Of a stretch of DNA of 64,000 bases, positions 55,495-64,000 are shown piece by piece. The notes under the pieces are model-generated. The model made no database searches. It worked only from the letters and a program-made list of their open reading frames with translations, and had not been told where the DNA came from. Origin of the DNA: Arion vulgaris (lineage: Eukaryota; Mollusca; Gastropoda; Stylommatophora; Arionidae); contig CM036768.1 of assembly GCA_020796225.1 (NCBI GenBank), positions 39,816,789 to 39,880,788 of the forward strand, read 5' to 3'. The stretch's first letter is position 1. Each line of letters starts with the position of its first letter. The position numbers were made by a program, and so were the translations under genes.

Positions 55495-56197
55495 GGATAA
55501 GTCAGCCTCAGAGATTGTAAGAATGTGACGGATAAGTCAGCCTCAAAGATTGTAAGAATGTGACGGATGCATCAGCCTCAGAGATTGTAAGAATGTGACG
55601 GATACAGCAGCCTCAGAGATTGTAAGAATGTGACGGATACAGCAGCCTCAGAGATTGTAAGAATGTGACGGATATAGCAGCCTCAGAGATTGTAAGAATG
55701 TGACGGATACAGCAGCCTCAGAGATTGTAAGAATGTGACGGATACAGCAGCCTCAGAGATTGTAAGAATGTGACGGTTACAGCAGCCTCAGAGATTGTAA
55801 GAATGTGACGGATACAGCAGCCTCAGAGATTGTAAGAATGTGACGGATATAGCAGCCTCAGAGATTGTAAGAATGTGACGGTTACAGCAGCCTCAGAGAT
55901 TGTAAGAATGTGACGGATACAGCAGCCTCAGAGATTGTAGGAATGTGACGGATACAGCAGCCTCAGAGATTGTAGGAATGTGACGGTTAAGCAGCCTCAG
56001 AGATTGTAAGAATGTGACGGATATAGCAGCCTCAGAGATTGTAAGAATGTGACGGATACAGCAGCCTCAGAGATTGTAAGAATGTGACGGTTATAGCAGC
56101 CTCAGAGATTGTAAGAATGTGACGGATACAGCAGCCTCAGAGATTGTAAGAATGTGACGGATACAGCAGCCTCAGAGATTGTAAGAATGTGACGGAT
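55495..56197. repeat. Tandem array, 35-bp unit, 20 copies
   Basis: The unit GACGGATACAGCAGCCTCAG continues AGATTGTAAGAATGT. The first three copies differ (ATAAGTCAG, ATGCATCAG) from the rest (ATACAGCAG, ATATAGCAG, TTACAGCAG), giving directionality. Confidence 0.94.
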
Positions 56198-57164
56198 AAA
56201 ACCGTTACCAGTAAGAACGACTGTCCAACAAACGACATGGCATTTAGCGCTACATTGAAATCCTACCTCTATCAAATGAGTAGAAATACGAGAACAGGAA
56301 GCTGAAACTGCAAGTCTGGCATATGGAAAAATACATAAAATCCTTACTCTTTTTTTCTCTGATCAATTCCTGCTATAACATCATACATAGAACAAGCTTC
56401 AGGTAAGAAGTATTAAGCTAGATGGGGGGGTCCTGGTCTGTGAGGATACGCGGTAAACCTTATTTGTTTATCGATGTTTGTTCCAGTTACCGAGAGCATG
56501 TTTGCCACATGTTTATGCACTTCTTAATGAGCTTCAAATCGAACAATATCACCACGCATACAAACGCTGACTTGCGTCAAGACTGTCTACTGTTTTTATC
56601 TTGTCTCTCTCTTCTTTTTTTTCTTCTTACTAATATGCCTCTCTCTAATAGTGTGAAATTTCAACTAGAAATCTCACATTTTTCTGGTGTTTATTTCCGA
56701 TTTTTCTTTGACGTGTTTGCATAATTCTTTAATTGGGATGTTGATTCGTTCTATTCTTCTATGTTACTTGCATTTCCTTCCTTATTGGCCTTGGTTATCA
56801 TAATGTATGCGATATATTGGTGTTAAACATAACGATCTGCTATATACCGCTTGCTCTAGCTACATATCAGATTCCATACTAGTTCAAATGAAATCCAGGG
56901 GTAGTTAGATGGCAGAACGAAACGTTGAGTTGCAGGTGGTCTGAGTAGATGTACATGATGTAAACTAGTAAGTAAATATGAATGGATTAGCTGAGGTGGT
57001 TACATGGTTAACACTAGTTGCCTGTTATTTTTACTCATATGTGATCAGAACTGGAAGATTGGTCACACCCCCCACACACCACACACACACCCCAACCTCT
57101 CTCTTTCCTTCCCTCTTCTGTTGGTCTGTATAGTTTATTTAATTTCATGAGTATCGTATCTCGG
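56198..57164. other. Presumed non-coding sequence
   Basis: A CAG|GTAAGAAG donor-like site lies at 56402. A 100-codon ORF at 56422 is Phe/Leu-rich with no domain. CA/CCCC runs lie at 57065-57095. Confidence 0.35.
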
Positions 57165-57560
57165 AGGTATCTCTAGTATTGAGCTACGATACTCATCTCA
57201 CTCCCCAAAAGTATTCGGTTCGCATCCCATGTGAACTATCGAGCTATTTTACTAGTGTTCTCTGGCCCGAGTATCTTTTATTTCTATCCCCTAATCTTGA
57301 CCAAAACGATGAAATATATGTCCAAGTTGGCCAAGTAAAAGAAGCATTTTGCATATAAAATCAACATGTGCAGGCTGGAAAGCCGCTGCCTGATACAAAT
57401 TATTAATACCTATAAAAATTTTACATATTGTCATGGTCCTTGAAATGTTATCTTGGAACATCGCCAGTCATATAGGTAGGATAGTGTATTACGGAACATC
57501 ATCATTGGAGAAGCTTCAAGATGTATTGAAATAATGTTATCTAATGAATTACTGACATCG
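57165..57560 (+). mobile_element. SINE D copy, diverged
   Basis: The tRNA-like head carries CTACGATACTCATCTCACTC and B-box-like CGGTTCGCATCCC. The 3' end has TTACGGAACATCATCATTGG and AAGATGTATTGAAATAATG, as in the 2.26-kb copy. The middle is diverged. Confidence 0.45.
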
Positions 57561-57707
57561 GCTATGTACCACAAGTGATTTGAACTGATGATCATATCAA
57601 CTTCAATTAAGTTACGGCATCGCAGTCAATGGCATGCATGAGCCGGAAAAATCAGGTAACTTCATCCGATGATGATCTGTCACATGCACTCATCATATCA
57701 TCATCGA

Positions 57708-57911
57708 TTATATTATTTTTGGGGACCCTCGAGCTATAAACACTGACTTGGTCCCAGCATAAACATCCGAAGCATCTGTCCCTGGTCCGACAGCTGTTGG
57801 AATGTTCCATTCTTTGTACCAGTTGTCTAAAGTTACCGAAGTACTCCTCCGCTCAGCAAGGGACTTTTTATATTCATGTTTTTCTATTAACAAAATGTCA
57901 TTAATTATCAC
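57708..57911 (-). CDS. Unidentified coding-like ORF
   Basis: The 67-codon minus-strand frame has a protein-like middle and end: T-L-D-N-W-Y-K-E-W-N-I-P, then G-P-G-T-D-A-S-D-V-Y-A-G-T-K-S-V-F-I. I cannot assign a family, and I see neither a convincing splice site nor a promoter. It lies directly upstream, in head-to-head orientation, of a LINE 3' fragment that starts near 57980. It may be a fragment of a mobile element or of an exon. Confidence 0.15.
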   Translation of the reverse strand: MIINDILLIEKHEYKKSLAERRSTSVTLDNWYKEWNIPTAVGPGTDASDVYAGTKSVFIARGSPKII

Positions 57912-57979
57912 ACGTTAACGCTTTCTCCCGCACGTTCAGAATAAAATGCAGATTTGTTTGATTTTATGGTTGTATTTAC

Positions 57980-58303
57980 TCATAAAAGACAGTCATCAAC
58001 ATAAGAAAGAAAGTTGGCACAGAACCTTGCTTGAATTACATTGAGAAACAAAGAATGAAGTGGTTTGGCCATTAATAAGAATGCATCCAAACTCCACAGT
58101 ATACAGAGTCTTCTACAACAGAACATCAGGAAAGAAGGCAAGAGGAAGACCACGAAAAAGATGGTTAGATGGCGTAGCAGAATCCTGTGAAAGAGCAAAA
58201 ATAACAATCACACAAGCCACCAGAACAGCGCAAGACAAAAACAGAAAACCACGACACTGGGCAACAGCCCGGTAGCAGTGTGACGACAAAGAAGAAGAAG
58301 AAT
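57980..58303 (+). mobile_element. LINE 3' end with GAAGAAG tail
   Basis: The plus strand encodes L-N-Y-I-E-K-Q-R-M-K-W-F-G-H-(frameshift)-I-R-M-H-P-N-S-T-V-Y, then K-K-A-R-G-R-P-R-K-R-W-L-D-G-V and A-Q-D-K-N-R-K-P-R-H-W-A-T-A-R, stop. The 3' end reads ACGACAAAGAAGAAGAAGAA and resembles the tails of SINEs A and B. Confidence 0.85.
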
Positions 58304-58410
58304 ATTTACTCAGTTGTACAGTGGTAGAACTGTTGGAGACAGTACTAATGAGATTTGAAATATCAACGACGTGACTGACTTGATGATAGTTAATATTCTT
58401 ATCGATTTAG

Positions 58411-58602
58411 ATGTTTTCTTGGTACTGGCTAAGCTATTGTGATGAGGATGTTCGACTGATGTTACAGCAGGCTGTAGTGACACGTCGGATAAGGCAGATG
58501 GCTGATGCACTTTGCTATTTGAATAAGTATTATTACTGTAACCTCCCGTCAACATTGAATGAGACTTTGTTGTACTTGTTGAGTAAGATGAGTGAAAATT
58601 AA
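58411..58602 (+). CDS. Unidentified coding-like ORF (63 codons)
   Basis: An open frame follows a possible acceptor, ATTTAG, just before position 58411. Its second half reads like a helical protein C-terminus: C-D-E-D-V-R-L-M-L-Q-Q-A-V, then R-R-I-R-Q-M-A-D-A-L-C-Y, ending L-L-Y-L-L-S-K-M-S-E-N and a stop. I do not recognise the family. The opposite strand carries a longer but less protein-like ORF. The surrounding sequence is AT-rich and holds a LINE tail 100 bp upstream. With so many frames in 64 kb, an ORF of this length can arise by chance, so confidence is low. Confidence 0.2.
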   Translation: MFSWYWLSYCDEDVRLMLQQAVVTRRIRQMADALCYLNKYYYCNLPSTLNETLLYLLSKMSEN

Positions 58603-58861
58603 GTTCAATGAAACATTCTAACCTGAACAGCTTCGCGGCGACTGCACTAGCCATGTGGCCATTAAATTTCTCGGGCTCTCGTCCCACCTGTCCTACACCG
58701 CCATTAAAAAACGACACTACAGTCAGTAACGACAGTTAAGTAATATTAAGGTAATTCTTGTGACGGATGTGTGGGGTACCTGTGTTTCAGTCCACGGTAA
58801 AAGTGCAGTGTCTCTCGCTCTGTGCATTGAGAGGGGCGGGGTATGGTATGCTTTTTCGATC

Positions 58862-59047
58862 CAGAAGCACTTGAGCTTTCAGCTCTTCGGCTCGGTGCCA
58901 TTAACATCGTAACCCTTCGGTTCGGTGCCACGAACACCGTGAATCTGGGGAACCTGTGGCTTTTCTGCCAGCCCGCGGAATTGAACCCGCACTCACAGAG
59001 GGCTAGTCACCCGCAGTCCAACGCGCTACGAACACGCTGGGCAGGCT
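58862..59047 (-). mobile_element. SINE T1 copy
   Basis: Reverse complement of the full T1 body: CTTTCAGCTCTTCGGCTCGG, GTGCCACGAACACCGTGAAT, CGCGGAATTGAACCCGCAC (B box) and GTCCAACGCGCTACGAACAC (A box). Confidence 0.82.
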
Positions 59048-59779
59048 GGCATATGGTATGCTTACTGATGTATGTTCTGCTCGTTCGTTCGTTCTACAAC
59101 TAATTTGACTACTCTTTGTGATCTGTGTGAGCGTGGGTACATTGAAATCCGTTAGACATCTTGCTGTATGTATTACAGACGACCAAGCATTGTCACATCA
59201 GAAGATCAACTCAGACTGGATAGATTTCATTTTAAATATTAAAATATTTTATTGAAAATCACGTTCAATTCTAAATGAACAATAGACAGAAGAAAAAACT
59301 CAGCAGTGCTAATGCTAAATTAGACCATGCCCTACAGGCAGATTTTCAGATCAGAAGTTATCCTGAAATAACACAGACTGAACAAATGCCGACAAGTAAT
59401 CGAACAGCAAAACAGATTGAACAAAGCTACATCAACACTCTAGGGCAGATGTACAATCTAGTACTGAACAACAGATGCAATGAGAAAAAAACAAAGATCG
59501 CTTTATATAACATTCAATCTTTAATCTCAAAAGTACATCACTGACAACACAATGACGAATGATTAACAAAGAAACAGATTACAAACAAAAAATGTCTTGA
59601 GATGAAGTACTGATCAACAGATGTCAAATTATAACAGATCTCTTATCTCCTCTTTCTCTCCCTTTGCCTTATCCAGACATGGAGAGCATAAAGCAATTCA
59701 AAACAGAAATGTCATGACAAGTCTTCCTATTTCTCCTCCATTGGCTATGCTCTCTTAAATATCATACTAATGGCCAGAT

Positions 59780-60090
59780 CCAAAATGGGTTTAAAAACAT
59801 CAACAGAATTCATCAAAAGACAACAGGTCGAATGGTTCAGCAACATAAACACGATTACCTTCAAATAGTATCATCATCATCAAGGTGCGTATCCTTTATA
59901 GGACGTTGCTCTCTTTGCAGCACATCTTAAATTTACTCTGTCTCTAGTCAGTTCACCCACTTCGTCGATGGTCATATTCATGAGTTTCTTAATATCTTGT
60001 AGCAAATAGTATACAACAAGAAAATATACAAAATTAATATGGAAACAGGTCGGGTTAGAGGACGATCATGTAAGTGCAGTGTACTTATAG
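59780..60090 (+). mobile_element. LINE fragment split by another LINE
   Basis: T-S-T-E-F-I-K-R-Q-Q-V-E-W-F-S-N-I-N is interrupted after 59870 and resumes at 60003 with Q-I-V-Y-N-K-K, then G-R-V-R-G-R-S-C-K. It is the same LINE region as at 40.9 kb (F-I-K-K-Q-Q-I-K-W-F-G-H-I-N). Confidence 0.7.
59871..60002 (-). mobile_element. LINE 3' end nested in a LINE
   Basis: The minus strand encodes K-K-L-M-N-M-T-I-D-E-V-G-E-L-T-R-D-R-V, ending K-G-Y-A-P, stop and a TGATGATGATGA tail. CAAATAGTA at 59862-59870 is duplicated at 60003-60011. Only 132 bp long, strongly 5'-truncated. Confidence 0.82.
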
Positions 60091-60892
60091 AATGTCCGTG
60101 AACACTTCAATATTCTTAGCATATAAGAAGGCATCTTCCAGCATCATTATTCTTTACATGGACACTGCAGGCGTACAATAGCAACAATATAATGAGAAAA
60201 ACAAGATATAGCAATATTTCAACTAAAATACTTGTATCAAGCAAAGGATACAAGAACAAATGAGATGATATACACCGATGGTGTCCTATACAACGACATC
60301 ATAGGAAACGTTTAATGCTTAATCGAACTCTATTCTATGATATTTATGATAGAATCTTGTATATCATCAAATGTAGTTTACAAGCTTACTCTTGGACTTA
60401 ACCACCAATTACAATTGTTGACCATGTTGGAGAAATTTGCAGCTGATCCACATTAAAGAAAAGTTTTCTTTTAAAAGCGTGGTTTCCCCTTCCTAATCCT
60501 TCTTTACTCCTCCCCCGCGTAAAATGTCCGAAGATTTCCTGGAAACTTGTTTGATTATATTCCTGCCGTGACTCTGATCTTCACATTGTTCTGTTTCTCT
60601 TCTCTACTCTCCCATCTCCTGTATTTTCTGGGTCAATGTCCAGGAAGTAGTTACTGCCCTCACTCTACATGTCCTGAGCTGACCACCTGACACCATTATT
60701 GCCACTGTGTTGTCGACGCCTTTCTCCCAACACCTGACAATCTGACCTAATTCCAGTGGCCCCTGAAACAACGTTCTAGCCGCATTATGATAGGCCGTTT
60801 CATTAGCCACCTTGACCTATATTCCTGCTCATTGTTTTCGGTTTTCTGTTCTCCCGACTTAATTTAATATGCCTCGGCTATTTAAACACACA

Positions 60893-60894
<2 letters not shown>
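60091..60894. other. Sequence without recognised feature
   Basis: A minus ORF at 60604-60810 has some protein-like character (L-E-L-G-Q-I-V-R-C-W-E-K-G-V) but no family is recognised. Confidence 0.3.

Positions 60895-60973
<79 letters not shown>
60895..60973. repeat. (TA)n microsatellite, about 39 repeats
   Basis: Pure TA run; a likely cruciform-forming and slippage-prone site. Confidence 0.97.
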
Positions 60974-60981
<8 letters not shown>

Positions 60982-61221
60982 TATAAATATAAAATAGATT
61001 ATATCTATAACTATGTATAAAACATAATATAGCTCTGTGACTGACAAGCCGAGTGCTTTTCTGTATAGTAGAATAATAATTCTACTGACAATATTACATT
61101 AGAAACATGTCACATTAGATTGAAAATTCTCTTTATTACAATTGAAACTTGCGAACAAAATTGTTACATTCTTGATGCTCTCATTCTGTTTCATAATTAG
61201 GCTCACCAGCACATATTCAAC

Positions 61222-61385
61222 TATCCTCGCACATTCTCTTTGTACTCAATTCGTTCTATGTTATTCTCTTTGTACTCAATTCGTCATCTCTTATTCTCTT
61301 TGCATTCAATTCGTCATCTCTTTGTACTCAATTCGTCATCTCTTTGTACTCAATTCGTCATCTCTTATTCTCTTTGTACTCAAAT
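61222..61385. repeat. Tandem array of about 29/17-bp units
   Basis: TTCTCTTTGTACTCAATTCG with TCATCTCT(TA) spacers, 6-7 copies, with long and short forms. Confidence 0.85.
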
Positions 61386-61664
61386 CTCTCTCTCTTTATA
61401 TATATAATATATATATATTCTTTGATTGTCAAATGCCCACCTTTATTTTACCTTGAAAACGGGCCGAACATTGTATCGTCTGTCTATGATTCACCGATAA
61501 AACTAGATCTGCTGATATTAGGGATCTGAGATTATAAATTTTTTGGGTTGTTTTTTTGTGTGGATGTCCGGTAGCCTTTTCAGACCTTAGTGTCCATCAC
61601 CTCACATTTCTAGTCTCTACTGTGCAGGAGAAGCATGTCCTTTCCTCGCGTGTGGAACGTACGT

Positions 61665-61990
61665 CGAGTGTGAGATTGAACTCATAACATTCTTGTATCT
61701 GAGCCGATAAGCCAACGTTTACCATTACGCTAATCATTCGCAAGATTAGAGATCACTGGGGAACTGCCTAGAGTAGTTGATAGTAGCTCGGCCTGCTGCT
61801 GTGAGACGCCTCATAGCTCGGGTTCGAACCTACTGTCCGGCATTTGTTCGAGTCCCTGGTCTTACTCAGGACGATAACGTGAGTACCTCTGAAGTCGGGA
61901 GAAAATCTGCCTGTATGGCGAGGGAATACTAATTACGAGTACATTGAGCACACGGCTGCCAGTGTAAGTAATTTACAATGTGCACGCTGC
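61665..61990. mobile_element. Two tRNA-like SINE heads in opposite orientation
   Basis: On the minus strand (61665-61745): TTAGCGTAATGGTAAACG (A box) and GAGTTCAATCTCAC (B box). On the plus strand (from 61775): TAGTAGCTCGGCCTGCTG (A box) and CGGGTTCGAACCTA (B box), followed by a body ending near 61990. Confidence 0.5.
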
Positions 61991-62612
61991 TGCCATTGTA
62001 AGAAATTGGAAAAACGGATTTTCACGCAAAAATCAGTTTTCAGAGATGAAACTTCGTCTGAGTTGAAAGCGGACGAAAGAAAAAAAAAAAAGAGATCACT
62101 GGGAGAAAACATATGGGACACGAACCGAGTACTTTTGGAGCTTGATGCCAGCACCATATCTCAACATCCCAGTCTTTTCCTTCCGAGTACCGCCCCTCAT
62201 TCGAGCACAGCACACACAAACCGCAAACAGCTGCCCTAGCTGTCTATGGTGTAACTGTTAGAACACGCTTACGTGAATACGCCCATGAATAGACGACATT
62301 CCCATGTAATTATTTTCTACATAAGCCAGCAGTGTCACTTATTTATCAATTTAGTATGACTGGCAAATATTCAGTCACATGAATGCTCATAATAAGGTTA
62401 TAATGACATGTTGTCAGCTTAATATTGTCTTTATTTAGCTACAGACGTTGCGAAATATCAGCACAGCAACAGGAATGAAAGCAGCGGCGACCTTCAGCTG
62501 TTTTCAAGCAGTCACTGTCTTCATTCTATATTAAGCCATTCATATTGAGACTGAGTAAAAAAAATAGATCAATGAAGCTCGTAATAGCGTGTGAACATAG
62601 TCATTGTCACAG
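61991..62612. other. Presumed intron before the putative terminal exon
   Basis: Poly-A-rich run near 62080; no further feature seen. Confidence 0.35.
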
Positions 62613-62686
62613 ACGAGGAGAACAATGAAACAAAGCAAATCTATGACCACATACGCCACCAAGCCGTGCTATCTTCTATGTTGTAG
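62613..62686 (+). CDS. Putative terminal exon (phase 1 entry, ends with TAG)
   Basis: After a CACAG acceptor the sequence starts A-C-G-A-G, exactly as exons 1 and 3 start A-C-G-A. Phase 1 gives D-E-E-N-N-E-T-K-Q, then I-Y-D-H-I-R, then H-Q-A-V-L-S-S-M-L and a TAG stop: 24 residues. The acidic start and the phase match the three exons at 23-26.6 kb. A Y-D-H-I-R motif close to a C-terminus is typical of tyrosine-phosphorylated cytoplasmic tails of single-pass receptors; that is family knowledge used by analogy. Weak points are a poor polypyrimidine tract and a 36-kb intron to the previous exon. No AATAAA follows closely; the first I see is near 63097. It could also be a chance ORF. Confidence 0.4.
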
Positions 62687-62959
62687 CTCATGTTTGTTGT
62701 TCAATGTCGTTTTCTCAATGGTGTTGAGCAATGATGGTGGGATTAAGTCAATATCTCCTACATGTGATTTGTGTATTACGCACAACCTTGTACGCGCGCT
62801 CACACCCCTCTTATCCACTACAAACTGGTTTGCTGGTTCACGCTTTCAATCAACTTCATAGTAATCCAGACATAACTTAATGTGTTCTTGCTTTTTTTTT
62901 TACCTAGGAAGGTAAACGAAGGGTATGCACATGTTAATAGTTTTCATGGTTTACTGGTG

Positions 62960-63095
62960 TAGGCCGAAAATGTTGGGTGTACCTACCATACACGTGTATA
63001 TGTGCATATGAACCAAGACGCAACGTTTAGTTGTTCTTGAGAAGAAAAACCAAACATATCACGAGTGATTAAACTGACAGATAAGAAAAAGCACA
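62960..63095 (+). mobile_element. SINE B, diverged copy
   Basis: GGCCGAAAATGTTGGGTGTA, CACGTGTATATGTGC, AACCAAGACGCAACG, AAACATATCACGAGTGATTA and GATAAGAAAAAGCAC follow the order of the SINE B 3' half. Confidence 0.45.
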
Positions 63096-64000
63096 AATAA
63101 AACATGGTTTACTATTTATCGATTGATTGATTGTGTACCGTTGTCACATCGAAGGTTGGCTGTAATGGATTCAAACACTTCCTGTCCCTTACCATGGTAA
63201 TACACATTCTGCCAAACTGTTTTTTTTTTTGTCGTCTTCCTTTTACCCGCTTGTTGACGGCTTGTTTTTCTTCAATGTTGGTCACACACAAGATTGCAGG
63301 AGTTGGGTTTGAAGATTGGAGTAGCAAGAAAATAACAGCTACGTGAGTAGGCTCATCAATCAAAATAGAACTGGTATGGTCAGTCGCTGGACACTGTTGG
63401 AGATATTGTGAAGGAGATGGAAGCACCTATGGACATGTCCGGAGTGCAATGAAGATATTGTGAAACTGAACTGAAATTACACACACGCCTCCTGGCTATT
63501 TACTTCTACTTGGATCTTCATTGTTCTGTATCATGGTTACAACTTTGTGAGCATTTTGATAGATTCAATTGATTGGTTATTAAACCAACCTCATAGCTCT
63601 AAGGGCAGACCCATGGGTGCTGACCATCCCGTAGAAGTCAATAGGTATACGTTCTGATAGTGGCTCAATAGTTAAATCACACCTCTTATTCTGATGGTTC
63701 CGGGAGGTCATATCCGTGGGAGGTCATATCCGTTGTCGGCAAGATGGCAGCTGAATTTCGAACCGTTGGAATTAATTAATATGTGATATTCCAGAGTTTT
63801 CGTAATTTTGAGGATCAAAGCTCAATGTGTGTTTGCATGTTTATAAACTGTATGACTGAGTATCAAGTCAGCCTTTAACGCGAAACAGGACTTCTGGTCA
63901 TGCTACGGAGATACAAACACCGAGACCCGATTATAATAAAAAATACAGCGTTCAGCGATACAAACGGTTTCGGATACAACGAAAAGCTATGGCCGTTTCT
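63096..64000. other. Window end
   Basis: Contains a SINE D tail (63410-63465) and a donor-like TAC|GTGAGTAG at 63344 preceded by an open frame without a clear acceptor. GGAGGTCATATCCGT is duplicated at about 63702-63735. Confidence 0.35.

Noticed and set aside
61854..61880. Exon ending GTGAGTACC
   Set aside because: Only 9 bp between acceptor and donor, inside a SINE body.
1..64000. Telomeric TTAGGG arrays, rDNA, histone clusters or endogenous viral genes
   Set aside because: Looked for and not seen.

Overview
This window looks like repeat-rich, intron-bearing nuclear DNA from an invertebrate animal. Consensus GT/AG splice sites flank short exons. Many LINE 3' ends are present, encoding the usual GRPRRRW and RNEDIR-type reverse-transcriptase tails. 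There are several families of tRNA-derived SINEs, two DNA transposons, and a very heavy load of minisatellites (about a quarter of the window by my estimate). No operons, rRNA, CRISPR array or intact tRNA gene is visible. One SINE core, a 'TGTCGTAAGAGGCGA' block, is one I associate with mollusc-like genomes, so a mollusc or other lophotrochozoan is my best guess, held with low confidence.

Genes. The best-supported gene is on the + strand. Three short exons (23177-23242, 25392-25469, 26495-26563) all start and end in phase 1, all begin with an acidic D-D/E motif, and all have good splice sites. A possible terminal exon of the same kind lies at 62613-62686 (phase 1, starts D-E-E, contains IYDHIR, then a stop). 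If they belong together, most of the window is intron of one gene encoding a Ser/Thr/Pro-rich, Tyr-motif-bearing tail. Other coding candidates are weak: a MAM-like C-terminal ORF at 37178-37420 (-), a possible last exon at 52723-52889 (+), and ORFs near 50.3, 57.8 and 58.5 kb.

Layout. 0-5 kb: SINEs, an 89-bp array, a hAT-like MITE, a SINE split by a LINE. 5-16 kb: arrays of 22, 44, 91, 25, about 46 and 64 bp with LINE and SINE copies between them. 16-20 kb: a LINE tail, a foldback SINE insertion, tRNA-like SINEs, a 50-bp array. 20-23 kb: about 46 copies of a 63-bp unit, upstream of the first exon. 23-27 kb: the exon cluster. 27-34 kb: mostly single-copy sequence, a decayed LINE, SINEs. 34-36 kb: a 22-bp array ending in a hAT-like terminus. 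36-44 kb: further arrays, SINE B with a long target duplication, LINE pieces. 44.5-46 kb: a 22-bp array. 48.5-50 kb: two abutting arrays. 51-52.5 kb: a 40-bp array with two subfamilies. 53.8-55.2 kb: a TTAA-flanked DNA transposon. 55.5-56.2 kb: a 35-bp array. 56-64 kb: LINE and SINE copies and the putative terminal exon.

Main theme: minisatellites growing out of mobile elements. The 31-bp array at 40.3 kb is a multiplied piece of LINE coding sequence. The 25-bp array at 10.5 kb sits inside a SINE body. The 22-bp array at 34-35.8 kb ends in a hAT terminus. Smaller expansions occur inside a SINE (12.3 kb) and a LINE (8.1 kb). Several insertions have readable target-site duplications, which allows local relative dating.
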